Shown here piece by piece: positions 25,945 to 34,996 of a stretch of 46,984 nt of DNA (within the stretch, counting starts at the first letter, position 1; each line of letters begins with the position of its first letter). Under the pieces are notes generated by a model. It worked only from the letters and a program-made list of their open reading frames with translations, made no database searches and was not told the origin of the DNA. A program made the translations under genes and the position numbers. This DNA is from Hydrogenispora ethanolica (GTDB lineage: Bacteria; Bacillota; UBA4882; UBA8346), in NCBI RefSeq assembly GCF_004340685.1, contig NZ_SLUN01000041.1:1-46984 (forward strand), read 5' to 3'.

Positions 25945-26655
25945 CTACAGAGTGCCAACCGCCACATAGGCGAAGCTGTCCGGGCTCCAAGGCGCGCGGT
26001 CGAAATCGCCGAATTCATCGGTCAGCATCAGCCCCGCGGTTCGCAACAGCTCCTGGAGCCCGGCCCGGGTCAATGGATAGAGCGGCACCTGATTCTGATA
26101 GCTCCGGCCCTCGCAGGTCAGACGGGTCTTAAACAGAATCTCGCGGTTGGACCGGAATTCATACTCGCGGACCAAGGAGACTCCGTCCGCTCTTTCGATC
26201 GTCGGCAAGGCGGTGATCCGCTTGGCGAGAATCCGGTCATAATTCAGGATCTGAATGACCCAGCGGCCTCCCGGCGCCAGCAGTTTCCGCCATTCGGCCA
26301 GCGCCGCTCCGATGGCGGCCGGACCGTCCAGATGGACCAGGGAATTGCCAATGCAATACCAGCCCTTGAAGTCCGTCCCGATGGCCGGCCGGCTCATGTC
26401 CTGAACCAGCAAGCGCGGGTTGGAGCGGCCCCCCGCTTTTTCGGACCCCGTCCGGACCATCCCGTCCGCGAGATCGATCCCCGTGACTTCGTAACCGGAC
26501 CCGGCCAGGGCCAGGGCGTAACCTCCGGTGCCGCAGGCCAGATCGGCGAGGCGCCCCGGCGGCGGGCCGAAGCTCTCCTGCAAAAACCGGACCGTCTCCG
26601 GATCGGCCGGAAAAATCCGGTCGTAACAAAAGGCGAAATCTTCATAAAATCCCAT
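25945..26655 (-). CDS. class I SAM-dependent methyltransferase
   Basis: 236 residues. Motif I is LADLACGTGGYALALAGSG at about residue 38, followed by GIDLADGMV and a later GNSLVHLDGP and LAPGGRWVIQILNY, the usual Methyltransf_25 order. The C-terminal half (EYEFRSNREILFKTRLTCEGRSYQNQVPLYPLTRAGL) is typical of small-molecule methyltransferases of this class. AAGGAG lies about ten bases before the ATG. Substrate unknown; it is not obviously coupled to its neighbour, which ends 97 bases upstream. Confidence 0.88.
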   Translation of the reverse strand: MGFYEDFAFCYDRIFPADPETVRFLQESFGPPPGRLADLACGTGGYALALAGSGYEVTGIDLADGMVRTGSEKAGGRSNPRLLVQDMSRPAIGTDFKGWYCIGNSLVHLDGPAAIGAALAEWRKLLAPGGRWVIQILNYDRILAKRITALPTIERADGVSLVREYEFRSNREILFKTRLTCEGRSYQNQVPLYPLTRAGLQELLRTAGLMLTDEFGDFDRAPWSPDSFAYVAVGTL

Positions 26656-26751
26656 GGGGCGACACTCCTTACCACGTCGGCGCGATCAAATGCTGCACCG
26701 TGACTCATATTATCTTTCCCCGCGCCGCCCGGATAATCCTTTTTCCCGGCG

Positions 26752-27534
26752 TCAGTGAACGATTCCCCGCGCGGCGCCGCGCAGAAACTCCAACAAATGG
26801 TCAATTTCACGATCATGCGGTATCTCCCGATCGATCTGGCGGATGGCTTCGGCGAGCGGCTGGCCGGCGCGGAACAGCATCCGGTAAGCGCACTTCAGGG
26901 CCGAAGCCGCCTGCTGCGTCATTCCGTAACGTTCCAGGCCCACCTTATTCAGTCCGTAGGCCGTCGCCGGATTCCCATCCACCAGCACAAACGGCGGGAC
27001 ATCATGGAAGACCGCCGAATTGTGGCCGATCATCGCCAGCTCCCCCACGCGGCAGCCGCCGGCCACCGTCGACAGCCCGCCGATCCGCGAGCGGTCTTCC
27101 ATGATCACTCCCGCGCCCAACTGGACATGACTGGTGATGATCACGCCGTCGCCGATGACGCAGTCCGGTCCGACCTGGGCATAGGCCATGATCAGGTTCC
27201 CCCGGCCGATGGTCGTCGCCCGCCCGCCGCTGCCGCCGCAGATCCGGACCTGTTCCCTAAAGGTATTCCGCTCGCCGATCCGCAGAACCGGACCGTCCGT
27301 ATCGCTGGCGAACTCGTCCAAAGCGCCTCCGATAAAGCTGCCTTGTCCGACCCGGGTTCCCCGGCCGATGGAAGTATGTCCCGCGATAATGGCATGAGGC
27401 CCAATAACGCAATCGTCGCCGATGGTTACATGCTCATGGATCTCCGAATACGGTCCGATGGTGACGTTTTTGCCGATACGGGCATTCGGATGAAGGATCG
27501 CCCGCGGCGATACGGGTTCGGTTGCAATATTCAT
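26752..27534 (-). CDS. LpxA-like left-handed beta-helix acyltransferase lacking the catalytic histidines
   Basis: 260 residues, close to the 262 of E. coli LpxA, with the same order: about ten hexapeptide turns (HPNARIGKNVTIGPYSEI..), an LMxxAxx..DC segment, then VPPFVLVDGNPATAYGLNKVGLER and the C-terminal helical domain. Aligned by eye to E. coli LpxA, all four active-site histidines are replaced: H122 by Q120, H125 by P123, H144 by G142 and H160 by A158. It therefore probably does not transfer a hydroxyacyl chain by the known mechanism. No lpxB, lpxC, lpxD or fabZ gene is nearby. It may bind a nucleotide sugar or acyl carrier, or use a different base. Confidence 0.82.
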   Translation of the reverse strand: MNIATEPVSPRAILHPNARIGKNVTIGPYSEIHEHVTIGDDCVIGPHAIIAGHTSIGRGTRVGQGSFIGGALDEFASDTDGPVLRIGERNTFREQVRICGGSGGRATTIGRGNLIMAYAQVGPDCVIGDGVIITSHVQLGAGVIMEDRSRIGGLSTVAGGCRVGELAMIGHNSAVFHDVPPFVLVDGNPATAYGLNKVGLERYGMTQQAASALKCAYRMLFRAGQPLAEAIRQIDREIPHDREIDHLLEFLRGAARGIVH

Positions 27535-28043
27535 GAAGTGTTACCCCCAAAACGGAATGATCATATTATCCGCCGAGCGGGCGGAAAATTGGCGGATGAA
27601 AACCGGGCGCCTGAGCCGGTTTCCCGGATGCCAGCCCAATTAGCGCCATTTTCAAGCATAAGACGGCGTATTTTTTAATTCTTATTTATAAAGGTTGCAA
27701 TCAGTTTCCGATACATCCGGAACGAATTGCGACCGATTCCTTGATTCATGCGATGAGCTATATCCGCTCGAGGCCAAGATGGATCGGAGCCAGGGGGTAG
27801 CGGTTAATATCCCCTTGTCACTAAAAGTTCGGCATCGATAAATACCGGCAGAAATCAGATGATTCCCGCTATGATCCCGCTTCTCAGCCGCTCCTCCGGC
27901 TCCTTCCCCGGCGAGGCAGGCGATTCCTTTCAGGCCTTTTCCATCCGCCGCGTTAGGAATGAATATGGCCAAAAAAAGCATAATAGAATTGCTTTTTGAT
28001 TGGCCGGCAATCAAGCAATCCTTTGCAAAAGGAAGTATTCAGA
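27535..28043. other. 509-base intergenic stretch without a recognised gene
   Basis: Holds the promoter regions of two divergent genes (the LpxA-like gene on minus, the small membrane protein on plus). No convincing promoter, repeat or open frame was found. The short frame on the minus strand at 27682-28014 lacks a ribosome site and coding character. Confidence 0.5.
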
Positions 28044-28499
28044 TTGATTCGCGATAAAATTGTCTTGGGAGGATTGGTTGGGGTTTTCGGCAAGCTTGCC
28101 ATGGACATCTTTCAGCTTCCCATGTGGAAGATGAAGCTCGTTAAACATCCGTTGGCGCATTACGCGGGGAGCTTGCTCTTGGACGTTGGCACCATCCATC
28201 ATACTTTGTTCGGGTCGGCCGTCAGCTTCATGGCGGATTATATTTATGGGATATTTTTGGGGATCATCTTTGTTTATTTCGTTTACTGCACCGGCAAACG
28301 CCATTTGATCTTCAAAGGGTTGATTTTCGGGGCTTTTCTATGGCTTTTCTCCTTCGGGGTGATCCGTTCCCTGCCCATCGTGAAACTGCGGGAAGCCGTT
28401 CCCGGCAGCGCACTCTATCAGCTTTTTTTCCATTTGGTATTCGGCCTGGGTTTGGGGATCTCCGTTAAGCTCCTGAGTCAACGCCGCTGGATAGAATGA
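28044..28499 (+). CDS. small multi-pass membrane protein of unknown function
   Basis: 151 residues from TTG 28044, which has GGAAG eight bases upstream. The frame extends to 27996 without a better site. Four hydrophobic stretches (KIVLGGLVGVFGKLAMDIF; HTLFGSAVSFMADYIYGIFLGIIFVYF; GLIFGAFLWLFSFGV; LFFHLVFGLGLGISV). Not recognised as a named family. It stands alone, with long gaps on both sides. Confidence 0.75.
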   Translation: MIRDKIVLGGLVGVFGKLAMDIFQLPMWKMKLVKHPLAHYAGSLLLDVGTIHHTLFGSAVSFMADYIYGIFLGIIFVYFVYCTGKRHLIFKGLIFGAFLWLFSFGVIRSLPIVKLREAVPGSALYQLFFHLVFGLGLGISVKLLSQRRWIE

Positions 28500-28933
28500 C
28501 TGAGGGAAAGAGCGAGATGGGGGATGCCGTCGCTTCCGCAGAACGAAAATTTCCGGTTTCAATCTCCGCGCCGCCGCCACGGCCTCCCGATGCAACCACC
28601 AATGGGAAGTTTCGCAACTGGTAAAAGCGAAATGGCCGCCAAATTGTCGTTAGTGGTGATCAGCCCGAGACTGGGCCGATCCCGATCCGCTGGATGAAGC
28701 TTGCAAGGAGCACGATTTCGCATGGCGTCGCGGATATCGTATAAAACTACGCTCAGCCGGCCGCCGCTCCGCTTCGCCAATCAGGATCTCGTTCCTTAAT
28801 CACCAAATTGTTACTTCATGACGAAAGGGATGCTTCCCGGAGCTTTCCGCAACTGTGAATATTTAACAATTCCGTAAACAGGATTTAGGCGAATCCCGGC
28901 ATATCTTTTATACCAGAGTCTGCTCGCCAGGGG
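28500..28933. other. 434-base intergenic stretch without a recognised gene
   Basis: No gene, repeat or clear terminator. A 73-codon minus frame (28559-28780) is out of keeping with neighbouring codon use and has no similarity I can recognise. The promoter of the following exporter is expected in the last 60 bases. Confidence 0.5.
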
Positions 28934-30727
28934 ATGGATTGGGTTTTGATCAAGACCTTCAAACGCTTGTATCCGTATTTTCGCCCGTACCGGTGGTTGT
29001 TCTGGACGGGCTTTGTCTTTATGGTCATTCAGAACAGCCTGATGTATGTGATCCCCTGGGGCGTCGGCTATATCTGGGACCACGTACTGCCGGTCCTCGG
29101 CAAGCGTCCCGGCGGCTTCCGGCTCCTCGCCGTCTGGTGCGGCCTGTTGCTGCTGGCCGGGATCCTGCGGGCGGTCTTTGTGTTTCTGATGATCTACCAG
29201 TTCTGGTCCACCGGCACCAAGGTTGTCCGCGACCTGCGCAATCAGCTCTACCACAAGCTGCAGACGCTGCCGTTCCGCTTCTACAACGCGGCCCGCACCG
29301 GCGATTTGATGTCCCGCTTGACCCTCGATATTGAGCTGATCCGCAATTTTTTCGCCTTCAATCTGGAACACCGCTTCCAGATCATCATGTACTTCAGCAT
29401 CGTGACGGTGCTGCTGCTGCTCACCGACTGGCAGCTGGCCCTCCTCTGCCTGGGCATTACCGCCCTGATCGTGCCGGTGCTGCTCAATTTCAGCGGCAAG
29501 ATGCGGACCGCCGTCATGGAACGGCAGGTTCAGGCGGGGATCTTGAATGCCAGGGTCCAGGAGAATGTCACCGGAATCCGGGTGGTCAAAGCCTTCGCCA
29601 TGGAAGCGGCCGAGATTCTCAAGTTCCAACGCGAAAACCGCGCCATGCTGGCCAAGAATCTCAGGGTCACCGGGCTCCAGGCGCAGCTGTTTCCGTTTTT
29701 GTTCCTCTGCAATAGCCTGGGCGCGGCGGCGGTTCTGTGGTACGGCGGAACCCGGGTGATGGCGGGCCAAATGTCCCTGGGGCAGCTGGTGAGTTTCGTT
29801 TTTTACCTGGGGATGCTGGGCTGGCCGCTGATGCTGTTGGCGCCCAACACCAATCAGCTCCGCCAGGCCGAAGGGGCGGTCCGGCGGCTCTCCGAACTGT
29901 TCGAGCAAACAGCGGAGATCGCCTCGCCGGAGGACGGCGGCATCATCCTGCCGCAACTCCAGGGCCGACTGGAACTGGAGGGGATTTCGTTCGGCTATGG
30001 CGCGCCGGATTCCGGGGAATGGTCGCCGATCCTGAAAGATCTCCACCTGACGGTGCTCCCCGGCGAGAAGGCGGCGATCATCGGCTTGACCGGCTCCGGC
30101 AAGACCACTCTGGTGAACCTGATTCCGCGCTTCTACGATCCGCAGGCCGGGACGATCCGGGTGGACGGCGTGGAACTGAAACAGTTGAACCTGGAATGGT
30201 GGCGCCGGCAGATCGGCCTGGTGCTTCAGGAGACCTTTTTATTCTCGGCCACCATCTACGATAACATCGCCTTCGGCCGGCCCGAGGCCACCCTGGCCGA
30301 GGTGCGGGAGGCGGCGCGCGCCGCCCGGATCGACGACTTCATCGCCGGGCTCCCCGAGGGTTACCAGACCGTCGTCGGCGAACGGGGGGTCGGCCTGTCG
30401 GGCGGACAGCGGCAACGGGTGGCCATTGCCCGGGCGATCCTGTTGGACCCGAAACTGCTGATCCTCGATGATTCCACCTCCAGCGTCGATGTAGAGACCG
30501 AGCGGGAGATCCAGGCGTCGCTGGGACAATTGATGTCCGGCCGGACCACCATCATCATCACCCAGCGGCTCACTACCGCCCAACTGGCCGACCGGGTCAT
30601 CATCCTCGACCGCGGCGGAATCCGGGCCCAGGGCAGCCACGAGGATCTGTTGAACCAGGACCCGCTCTACCAGGATCTCTACCGGATTCAATCCCTGGCC
30701 GAAGATCTGCCGCAGGAGAGTGCCTGA
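28934..30727 (+). CDS. ABC exporter half-transporter, degenerate-site subunit (BmrC/LmrC-like)
   Basis: 597 residues: a six-helix membrane domain (to about residue 310) fused to an ATPase. Walker A GLTGSGKTT (about 384), canonical signature LSGGQ (about 488), Walker B LILDDST with Asp instead of the catalytic Glu (about 510), and ITQRL with Gln instead of the switch His (about 542). These two changes are those of the non-catalytic subunit in heterodimeric exporters such as BmrCD and TM287/288. ATG 28934 overlaps the GGGG ribosome site; TTG 28946 is an alternative. The partner gene begins 43 bases downstream. Confidence 0.92.
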   Translation: MDWVLIKTFKRLYPYFRPYRWLFWTGFVFMVIQNSLMYVIPWGVGYIWDHVLPVLGKRPGGFRLLAVWCGLLLLAGILRAVFVFLMIYQFWSTGTKVVRDLRNQLYHKLQTLPFRFYNAARTGDLMSRLTLDIELIRNFFAFNLEHRFQIIMYFSIVTVLLLLTDWQLALLCLGITALIVPVLLNFSGKMRTAVMERQVQAGILNARVQENVTGIRVVKAFAMEAAEILKFQRENRAMLAKNLRVTGLQAQLFPFLFLCNSLGAAAVLWYGGTRVMAGQMSLGQLVSFVFYLGMLGWPLMLLAPNTNQLRQAEGAVRRLSELFEQTAEIASPEDGGIILPQLQGRLELEGISFGYGAPDSGEWSPILKDLHLTVLPGEKAAIIGLTGSGKTTLVNLIPRFYDPQAGTIRVDGVELKQLNLEWWRRQIGLVLQETFLFSATIYDNIAFGRPEATLAEVREAARAARIDDFIAGLPEGYQTVVGERGVGLSGGQRQRVAIARAILLDPKLLILDDSTSSVDVETEREIQASLGQLMSGRTTIIITQRLTTAQLADRVIILDRGGIRAQGSHEDLLNQDPLYQDLYRIQSLAEDLPQESA

Positions 30728-30769
30728 GCCGTTGTCAATTTTGAACCATTTGAACGTGACAAAAGAGGG

Positions 30770-32596
30770 ATGACCGTGCCAACCCCCAACCCAACCGCCC
30801 CGGAACCCATCAAGCGGGGCTTGATCGTGCTCTCCGAGGAAGAGGAGCGCGACGACAGGCGGCCGTTTGACCGGCGGCTGTTAGCGCGAACCCTCGTCTA
30901 TCTGAAGCCGTACCGTTGGAAAATCTTCGGAATGGCCGCGGCGGCGCTGGTGGCCATCGGCGCCGCCCTGCTCCTGCCGTACCTTTTGGGACTGGGCATC
31001 GACCATTCTATCGCCAAACACGATCCGGCGGGATTGGCCCGGATCGCGCTGCTCTATATCGGAGTATCGCTCCTGCAATACGGCGGGCTGCTCTGCCAGG
31101 GCAAACTGATCAATAGCATCGGGCAACGGGCGATCTTCGATATCCGCCGCGACCTGTTCGAGCGGATTCAGAGTCTCTCGGCCAGCTTCTTCGACCGGCA
31201 GAAAGCGGGCCGGATCATGATCCGGGTCACCAACGACGTCAGCTCGCTGGAGGAGTTATTGACCTCCGGGGTCAGCACGGCCTTTGCCGATTCCATCACC
31301 CTGGTGGGCCTACTGGGAATGATGCTCTGGGTCGACTGGCGGATGGCGCTGATCGTGCTGTTCATCCTGCCGCCCACCCTCTGGGTGGTGGTCTTGGTGC
31401 GCAACCGGATGCTGGCGGTGGCGCGGCGGATGCGCCGCAAGCTGTCGGCGGTCAATTCCAATTTGAACGAGTCGTTGATGGGGATCCGGGTCACCCAGGC
31501 CTTCTCCAGGGAGCGGGAGAATATGCGGCTGTTCGGCCTCATCAACCAGGAAAACTACCGGGCCGGGATGGATTTTGTGCCCTTGAACGCTTTTTTCTGG
31601 CCGGCCATGGGATTTCTGAATGTGGTCGGCACCATCGCCGTCCTCGGCCTGGGCGGACTGCTCTTCCAACAGGGCTGGGTCACCCTGGGGGTGATCGCCG
31701 CCTTTACCAATTACATCAACCGCTTCTTCCAACCGATCCAGAATATCAGCAATCTCTTCAATGTGGTCAGCAACGCGATGGCCTCCTGCGAACGCATCTT
31801 TGAACTCATGGATTACCAGGCGGAGGTGGGGGACCCGGCCCAACCGCTGGCCCTGGGGAAGCTTCGCGGCCAAGTCCAGTTCAAACAGGTCGACTTCGGA
31901 TATCAGGGCGGGGAACTGGTGTTGGAGAAATTCAATCTGGACGTCGCGCCGGGCGAGGTGATCGCGGTCGTCGGGCCGACCGGGGCCGGGAAGAGCACCA
32001 TCATCAATCTGTTGACCCGGTTTTACGACCCGCTCTCCGGCGCGGTCTGCGTGGACGGAATCGATCTGCGCCGGGTCTGCCAGGCCGACTACAGGCGCCA
32101 GATCGCGGCGGTGCTCCAGGATACGTTCATCTTTTCGGGAACCATCGCCGAAAACATCCGCTACGGGAAACCCGAGGCGAAGATGGCGGAGGTCATCGCG
32201 GCCGCCCGGGCGGTGGGGGTGCATGAGTATATCCTGTCCTTGCCGCAAGGGTATGACAGTGAAGTCCAGGAGCGCGGCAGCAGCCTGTCGGTGGGCCAGC
32301 GCCAGCTGATCTCCTTCGCCCGGGCGCTGATCCGCGACCCCCGGATCCTCATTCTGGACGAGGCCACTTCCAGCATTGACACCCAGACCGAGCGGGAACT
32401 GCAAGCCGCCCTGGCCACGCTGCTGCGGGGCAGGACCGCTTTTGTCATCGCCCACCGCTTGTCGACCATTCAAAACGCCGACCGGATCATCGTCATCCAG
32501 GACGGGCGGCTGGTCGAGGCGGGGCCCCACGCCGAACTGCTCCGGCTGGGCGGCATCTACGCCCGGCTCTGCGAGGAACAGTACCGGGCCGGCTAA
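30770..32596 (+). CDS. ABC exporter half-transporter, catalytic subunit (BmrD/LmrD-like)
   Basis: 608 residues. N-terminal extension of about 45 polar residues, a six-helix membrane domain and an ATPase with Walker A GPTGAGKST (about 401), signature LSVGQ (about 506), Walker B LILDEATSSID with catalytic Glu (about 529) and VIAHRLST with the switch His (about 560). The weakened LSVGQ signature would face the degenerate Walker sites of the partner, leaving one competent ATP site, as in known heterodimers. GTG 30776 has better spacing from AGAGGG than ATG 30770. Substrate likely a drug, lipid or peptide; not readable. Confidence 0.92.
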   Translation: MTVPTPNPTAPEPIKRGLIVLSEEEERDDRRPFDRRLLARTLVYLKPYRWKIFGMAAAALVAIGAALLLPYLLGLGIDHSIAKHDPAGLARIALLYIGVSLLQYGGLLCQGKLINSIGQRAIFDIRRDLFERIQSLSASFFDRQKAGRIMIRVTNDVSSLEELLTSGVSTAFADSITLVGLLGMMLWVDWRMALIVLFILPPTLWVVVLVRNRMLAVARRMRRKLSAVNSNLNESLMGIRVTQAFSRERENMRLFGLINQENYRAGMDFVPLNAFFWPAMGFLNVVGTIAVLGLGGLLFQQGWVTLGVIAAFTNYINRFFQPIQNISNLFNVVSNAMASCERIFELMDYQAEVGDPAQPLALGKLRGQVQFKQVDFGYQGGELVLEKFNLDVAPGEVIAVVGPTGAGKSTIINLLTRFYDPLSGAVCVDGIDLRRVCQADYRRQIAAVLQDTFIFSGTIAENIRYGKPEAKMAEVIAAARAVGVHEYILSLPQGYDSEVQERGSSLSVGQRQLISFARALIRDPRILILDEATSSIDTQTERELQAALATLLRGRTAFVIAHRLSTIQNADRIIVIQDGRLVEAGPHAELLRLGGIYARLCEEQYRAG

Positions 32597-32735
32597 GCCG
32601 CCGCATAACGGGGCCGCGCTTCGCTCCGTCCCCAACGCGGCTCCGCTGGTCCTTCATCCGGATTCGACAGCACGGCAAGCAGCGCATTACCACGAGGATG
32701 CAGCCCGCCGCCTTCCGTTTCGTGCCAATCATCGG

Positions 32736-33479
32736 CTATCCTTCGGCTTCCGAGTACTTCACCCGGGTCTCGCTGGTGAGTTTGGCGGCGGCCGCGCGCT
32801 TGGTCTTCAGCGCGGCTTCGCTGTGAATCAGCGCCGGCAGATAATAGCCCTTGAGGCTTTTTTGAAAATCGATGGTCATTTTGAAACTCTGGACTCTTTC
32901 GTTCGGTTTGCCGTGGACTTGCACCCGGACGAAATCATACTCGGCCTGGTCGATATATAAGTAGGCCTCGTTGAACTTGCTGGAACCGCTGGGGGTGTAT
33001 TTCAGCTTAAAGACCGGAATGCCGCGGATCTCCTCCGTTCCTTCCCAGGAGAGCCGATTGCCGGCGGCGTCTCCCTGCGCCCCCGCCAAACTCCGGTCGA
33101 TCAATTCCGCCGCTTCGGCATGGTCACTGCCGCCGCTCATCCGATCTTTGAACCGGTTGTATTGGGACTCCGAGATGGTCCTGCCGTTGACGCTGCCTTT
33201 GACAAACTGTTCCGCCGTCTTTCGGTGGCCTTCATAGGTCACCCGCCGCTCGACGGCGAGCTTGAAATCCCGCCGGCCCGAGCCTTGGGTGGTGGTCATC
33301 ATATTGGCCTGGTACTTGCCCAGCTGTTCCCCTTTGGCTTGGACCCTCCGGACCAGCGACTCGATGAGGGCCTCCTTGGACGGGACATTCCCGGCCGCGA
33401 GGATGAGGCCCGGCGCCAAACTGACCAACAAGCATAAGGCCAGTGTCCAAAGGTGTTTCTTCTCATTCCGCATCCGCAT
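32736..33479 (-). CDS. LolA-like exported protein
   Basis: 247 residues with a clear signal peptide (KKHLWTLALCLLVSLAPGLILAAG). The rest is beta-rich with paired segments such as GIPVFKLKYTPSGSSKFNEAYLYIDQAEYDFVRVQVHGK, the arrangement of LolA/outer-membrane-lipoprotein-sorting proteins. Start 33479 has GGAGG about eight bases upstream; the frame extends 41 codons further without support. It follows the OmpR-type regulator and kinase genes on the same strand, 119 bases after the kinase stop, so it may be an effector or a sensed envelope component of that system. Function in lipoprotein or lipid transport is inferred from fold pattern only. Confidence 0.7.
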   Translation of the reverse strand: MRMRNEKKHLWTLALCLLVSLAPGLILAAGNVPSKEALIESLVRRVQAKGEQLGKYQANMMTTTQGSGRRDFKLAVERRVTYEGHRKTAEQFVKGSVNGRTISESQYNRFKDRMSGGSDHAEAAELIDRSLAGAQGDAAGNRLSWEGTEEIRGIPVFKLKYTPSGSSKFNEAYLYIDQAEYDFVRVQVHGKPNERVQSFKMTIDFQKSLKGYYLPALIHSEAALKTKRAAAAKLTSETRVKYSEAEG

Positions 33480-33598
33480 CGTAATACCTCCGCTTTTTTG
33501 AATTGGAGGAATTGGACCGTCCAATCCCTTCCGCATCTCCGAGTCTAACTCATCTTTGTGGCACCAATATGTCAAACCCGCCGGCCATGGCATCTTTC

Positions 33599-34996
33599 TC
33601 ATTCGACAGCCGGAAGCCGCAGCATAAAAACGCTTCCTTTGCCTTTGGCGCTTTGAACGTTGACGGAGCCGCCCATCGCCTCCACCAGGCCGCGGCAGAT
33701 GAACAGCCCCAAGCCGCTGCCCCCCGTATCGCTGCCGCGCGATTTGTCGGTACGGTAAAACCGCTCCCAGATCAGGGGCAGTTCCGCCTCGGCGATCCCT
33801 TCGCCATGGTCGCGAATGTTGATCTGGACCATGGGCTCATCCTCCAGCACCGCGATCTCGATGGGCGCCCCCGGCGGCGAATAACGAATGGCGTTGCTCA
33901 ACAAGTTGTCCAAGACTTGCTCCAGCCGGGACGGGTCGGCCAGAACCCGGCGTCGGGCGGCGCCAATCCGGATCGTAAGCGCCAGTTGTTTCTCCTTGAT
34001 CAGGGCTTCGAGCTTCTCCGCCTCCCGCTTCAGCAGCGCTTCCAGATCGACCGGTTCGGCCCGGACCGCGATCTGTCCCGCCTCCAGCCGCGCCGTCTCC
34101 AGCAACTCGTGGACCAGCCGCGACATATGGTCGGATTCCCGCAGAATATTCTGGAGGTAACGCTGCAGCTCCCGCGGCGTGGCGGCGATCCCGTCCAGGA
34201 GGGCTTCGGTGGTCGCCTTGATACAACTCAACGGAGTCTTCAAGTCATGCGAGACATGGGTGAAAAACTCGCTCTGGCTCTTCTGATGGTGAACGATGGC
34301 CTCGGCCATCGCGTTGAAGTTCCTGCCCAATTGGCCCAACTCGTCAGGGCCCGTGGTCCGGGTGCGGCGCTGATAGTCGCCGGCCGCAAAGCCCGCCGCC
34401 GCCGCGGCGATATCCGCGATCGAGCGCGTAATCTTCCGCGCCAGGAGCACCCCCAAAAGGAGCGCGACGGTCAGCCCCACCCCGAACTGGAAGATATAAA
34501 ACCGGAAGAGCCATTTCAAGACCCCCCGCCGCAACGAGGGGAGGGAATAATAGGCGATCAGCTTCCCGCGGCCGTTCCGCAACGCCACCGGCGTGGCCAC
34601 CGTCAGCCCGTCGCCCTGGGAAGTTGCGGCAAAGTACAGCCGCTGGCGAATCTTCCGCCACGGCCGGGTCGCCTGAGGAAGGCGGACCTCCTGGGGGGGC
34701 CTCGTTCCGCCGATCACCCGGCCGGCGAAGTCTTCCAGCCACAGTCTTCCGCCCAGGGCCTGGCTGGCCAATTGCCACTCGCGGCCCGGCGGGATCGCCC
34801 CGGCCTTCAGCCGCGGCTCAAAAAGGTCGGCCAGCCTGACAATGCGCGCCCGCAATTCGACCTGCCGCTGCTGCAAGTTGCCGTGATAGACATGGTATAG
34901 GAAGTAAAAGACCATCCCCGCCAGCGACAATGCCATGAAAAGAATGATCGTCAGATGGCTGAACAGCTGCTGATAAAAGATGGAGCGCCGCTTCAT
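33599..34996 (-). CDS. sensor histidine kinase (HAMP, HisKA, HATPase)
   Basis: 465 residues. Membrane helix at about 15-35, an extracytoplasmic sensor of about 125 residues, second helix near 170-190 (FQFGVGLTVALLLGVLLA), HAMP linker, dimerisation helix with the phospho-accepting His (FFTHVSHDLKTPLS), and the ATPase with DHGEGIAEAELP and GGSGLGLFI. Orthodox class I kinase of the PhoR/BaeS type. Start overlaps the regulator stop by four bases. The stimulus is probably an envelope signal. Confidence 0.93.
   Translation of the reverse strand: MKRRSIFYQQLFSHLTIILFMALSLAGMVFYFLYHVYHGNLQQRQVELRARIVRLADLFEPRLKAGAIPPGREWQLASQALGGRLWLEDFAGRVIGGTRPPQEVRLPQATRPWRKIRQRLYFAATSQGDGLTVATPVALRNGRGKLIAYYSLPSLRRGVLKWLFRFYIFQFGVGLTVALLLGVLLARKITRSIADIAAAAAGFAAGDYQRRTRTTGPDELGQLGRNFNAMAEAIVHHQKSQSEFFTHVSHDLKTPLSCIKATTEALLDGIAATPRELQRYLQNILRESDHMSRLVHELLETARLEAGQIAVRAEPVDLEALLKREAEKLEALIKEKQLALTIRIGAARRRVLADPSRLEQVLDNLLSNAIRYSPPGAPIEIAVLEDEPMVQINIRDHGEGIAEAELPLIWERFYRTDKSRGSDTGGSGLGLFICRGLVEAMGGSVNVQSAKGKGSVFMLRLPAVE

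Noticed and set aside
26752-27534. Functional lpxA symbol
   Set aside because: The four histidines used by LpxA are missing and no lipid A gene adjoins it, so no gene symbol is given.
28559-28780. 73-codon minus-strand frame in the gap before the ABC exporter
   Set aside because: No ribosome site, no similarity recognised and codon use unlike the neighbours.
28811-30046. 411-codon minus-strand frame over the first ABC exporter subunit
   Set aside because: Antisense of a gene with clear Walker motifs; no ribosome site or domain.
33503-34900. 465-codon plus-strand frame opposite the histidine kinase
   Set aside because: Complement of a kinase with all motifs intact; the antisense product is low-complexity.
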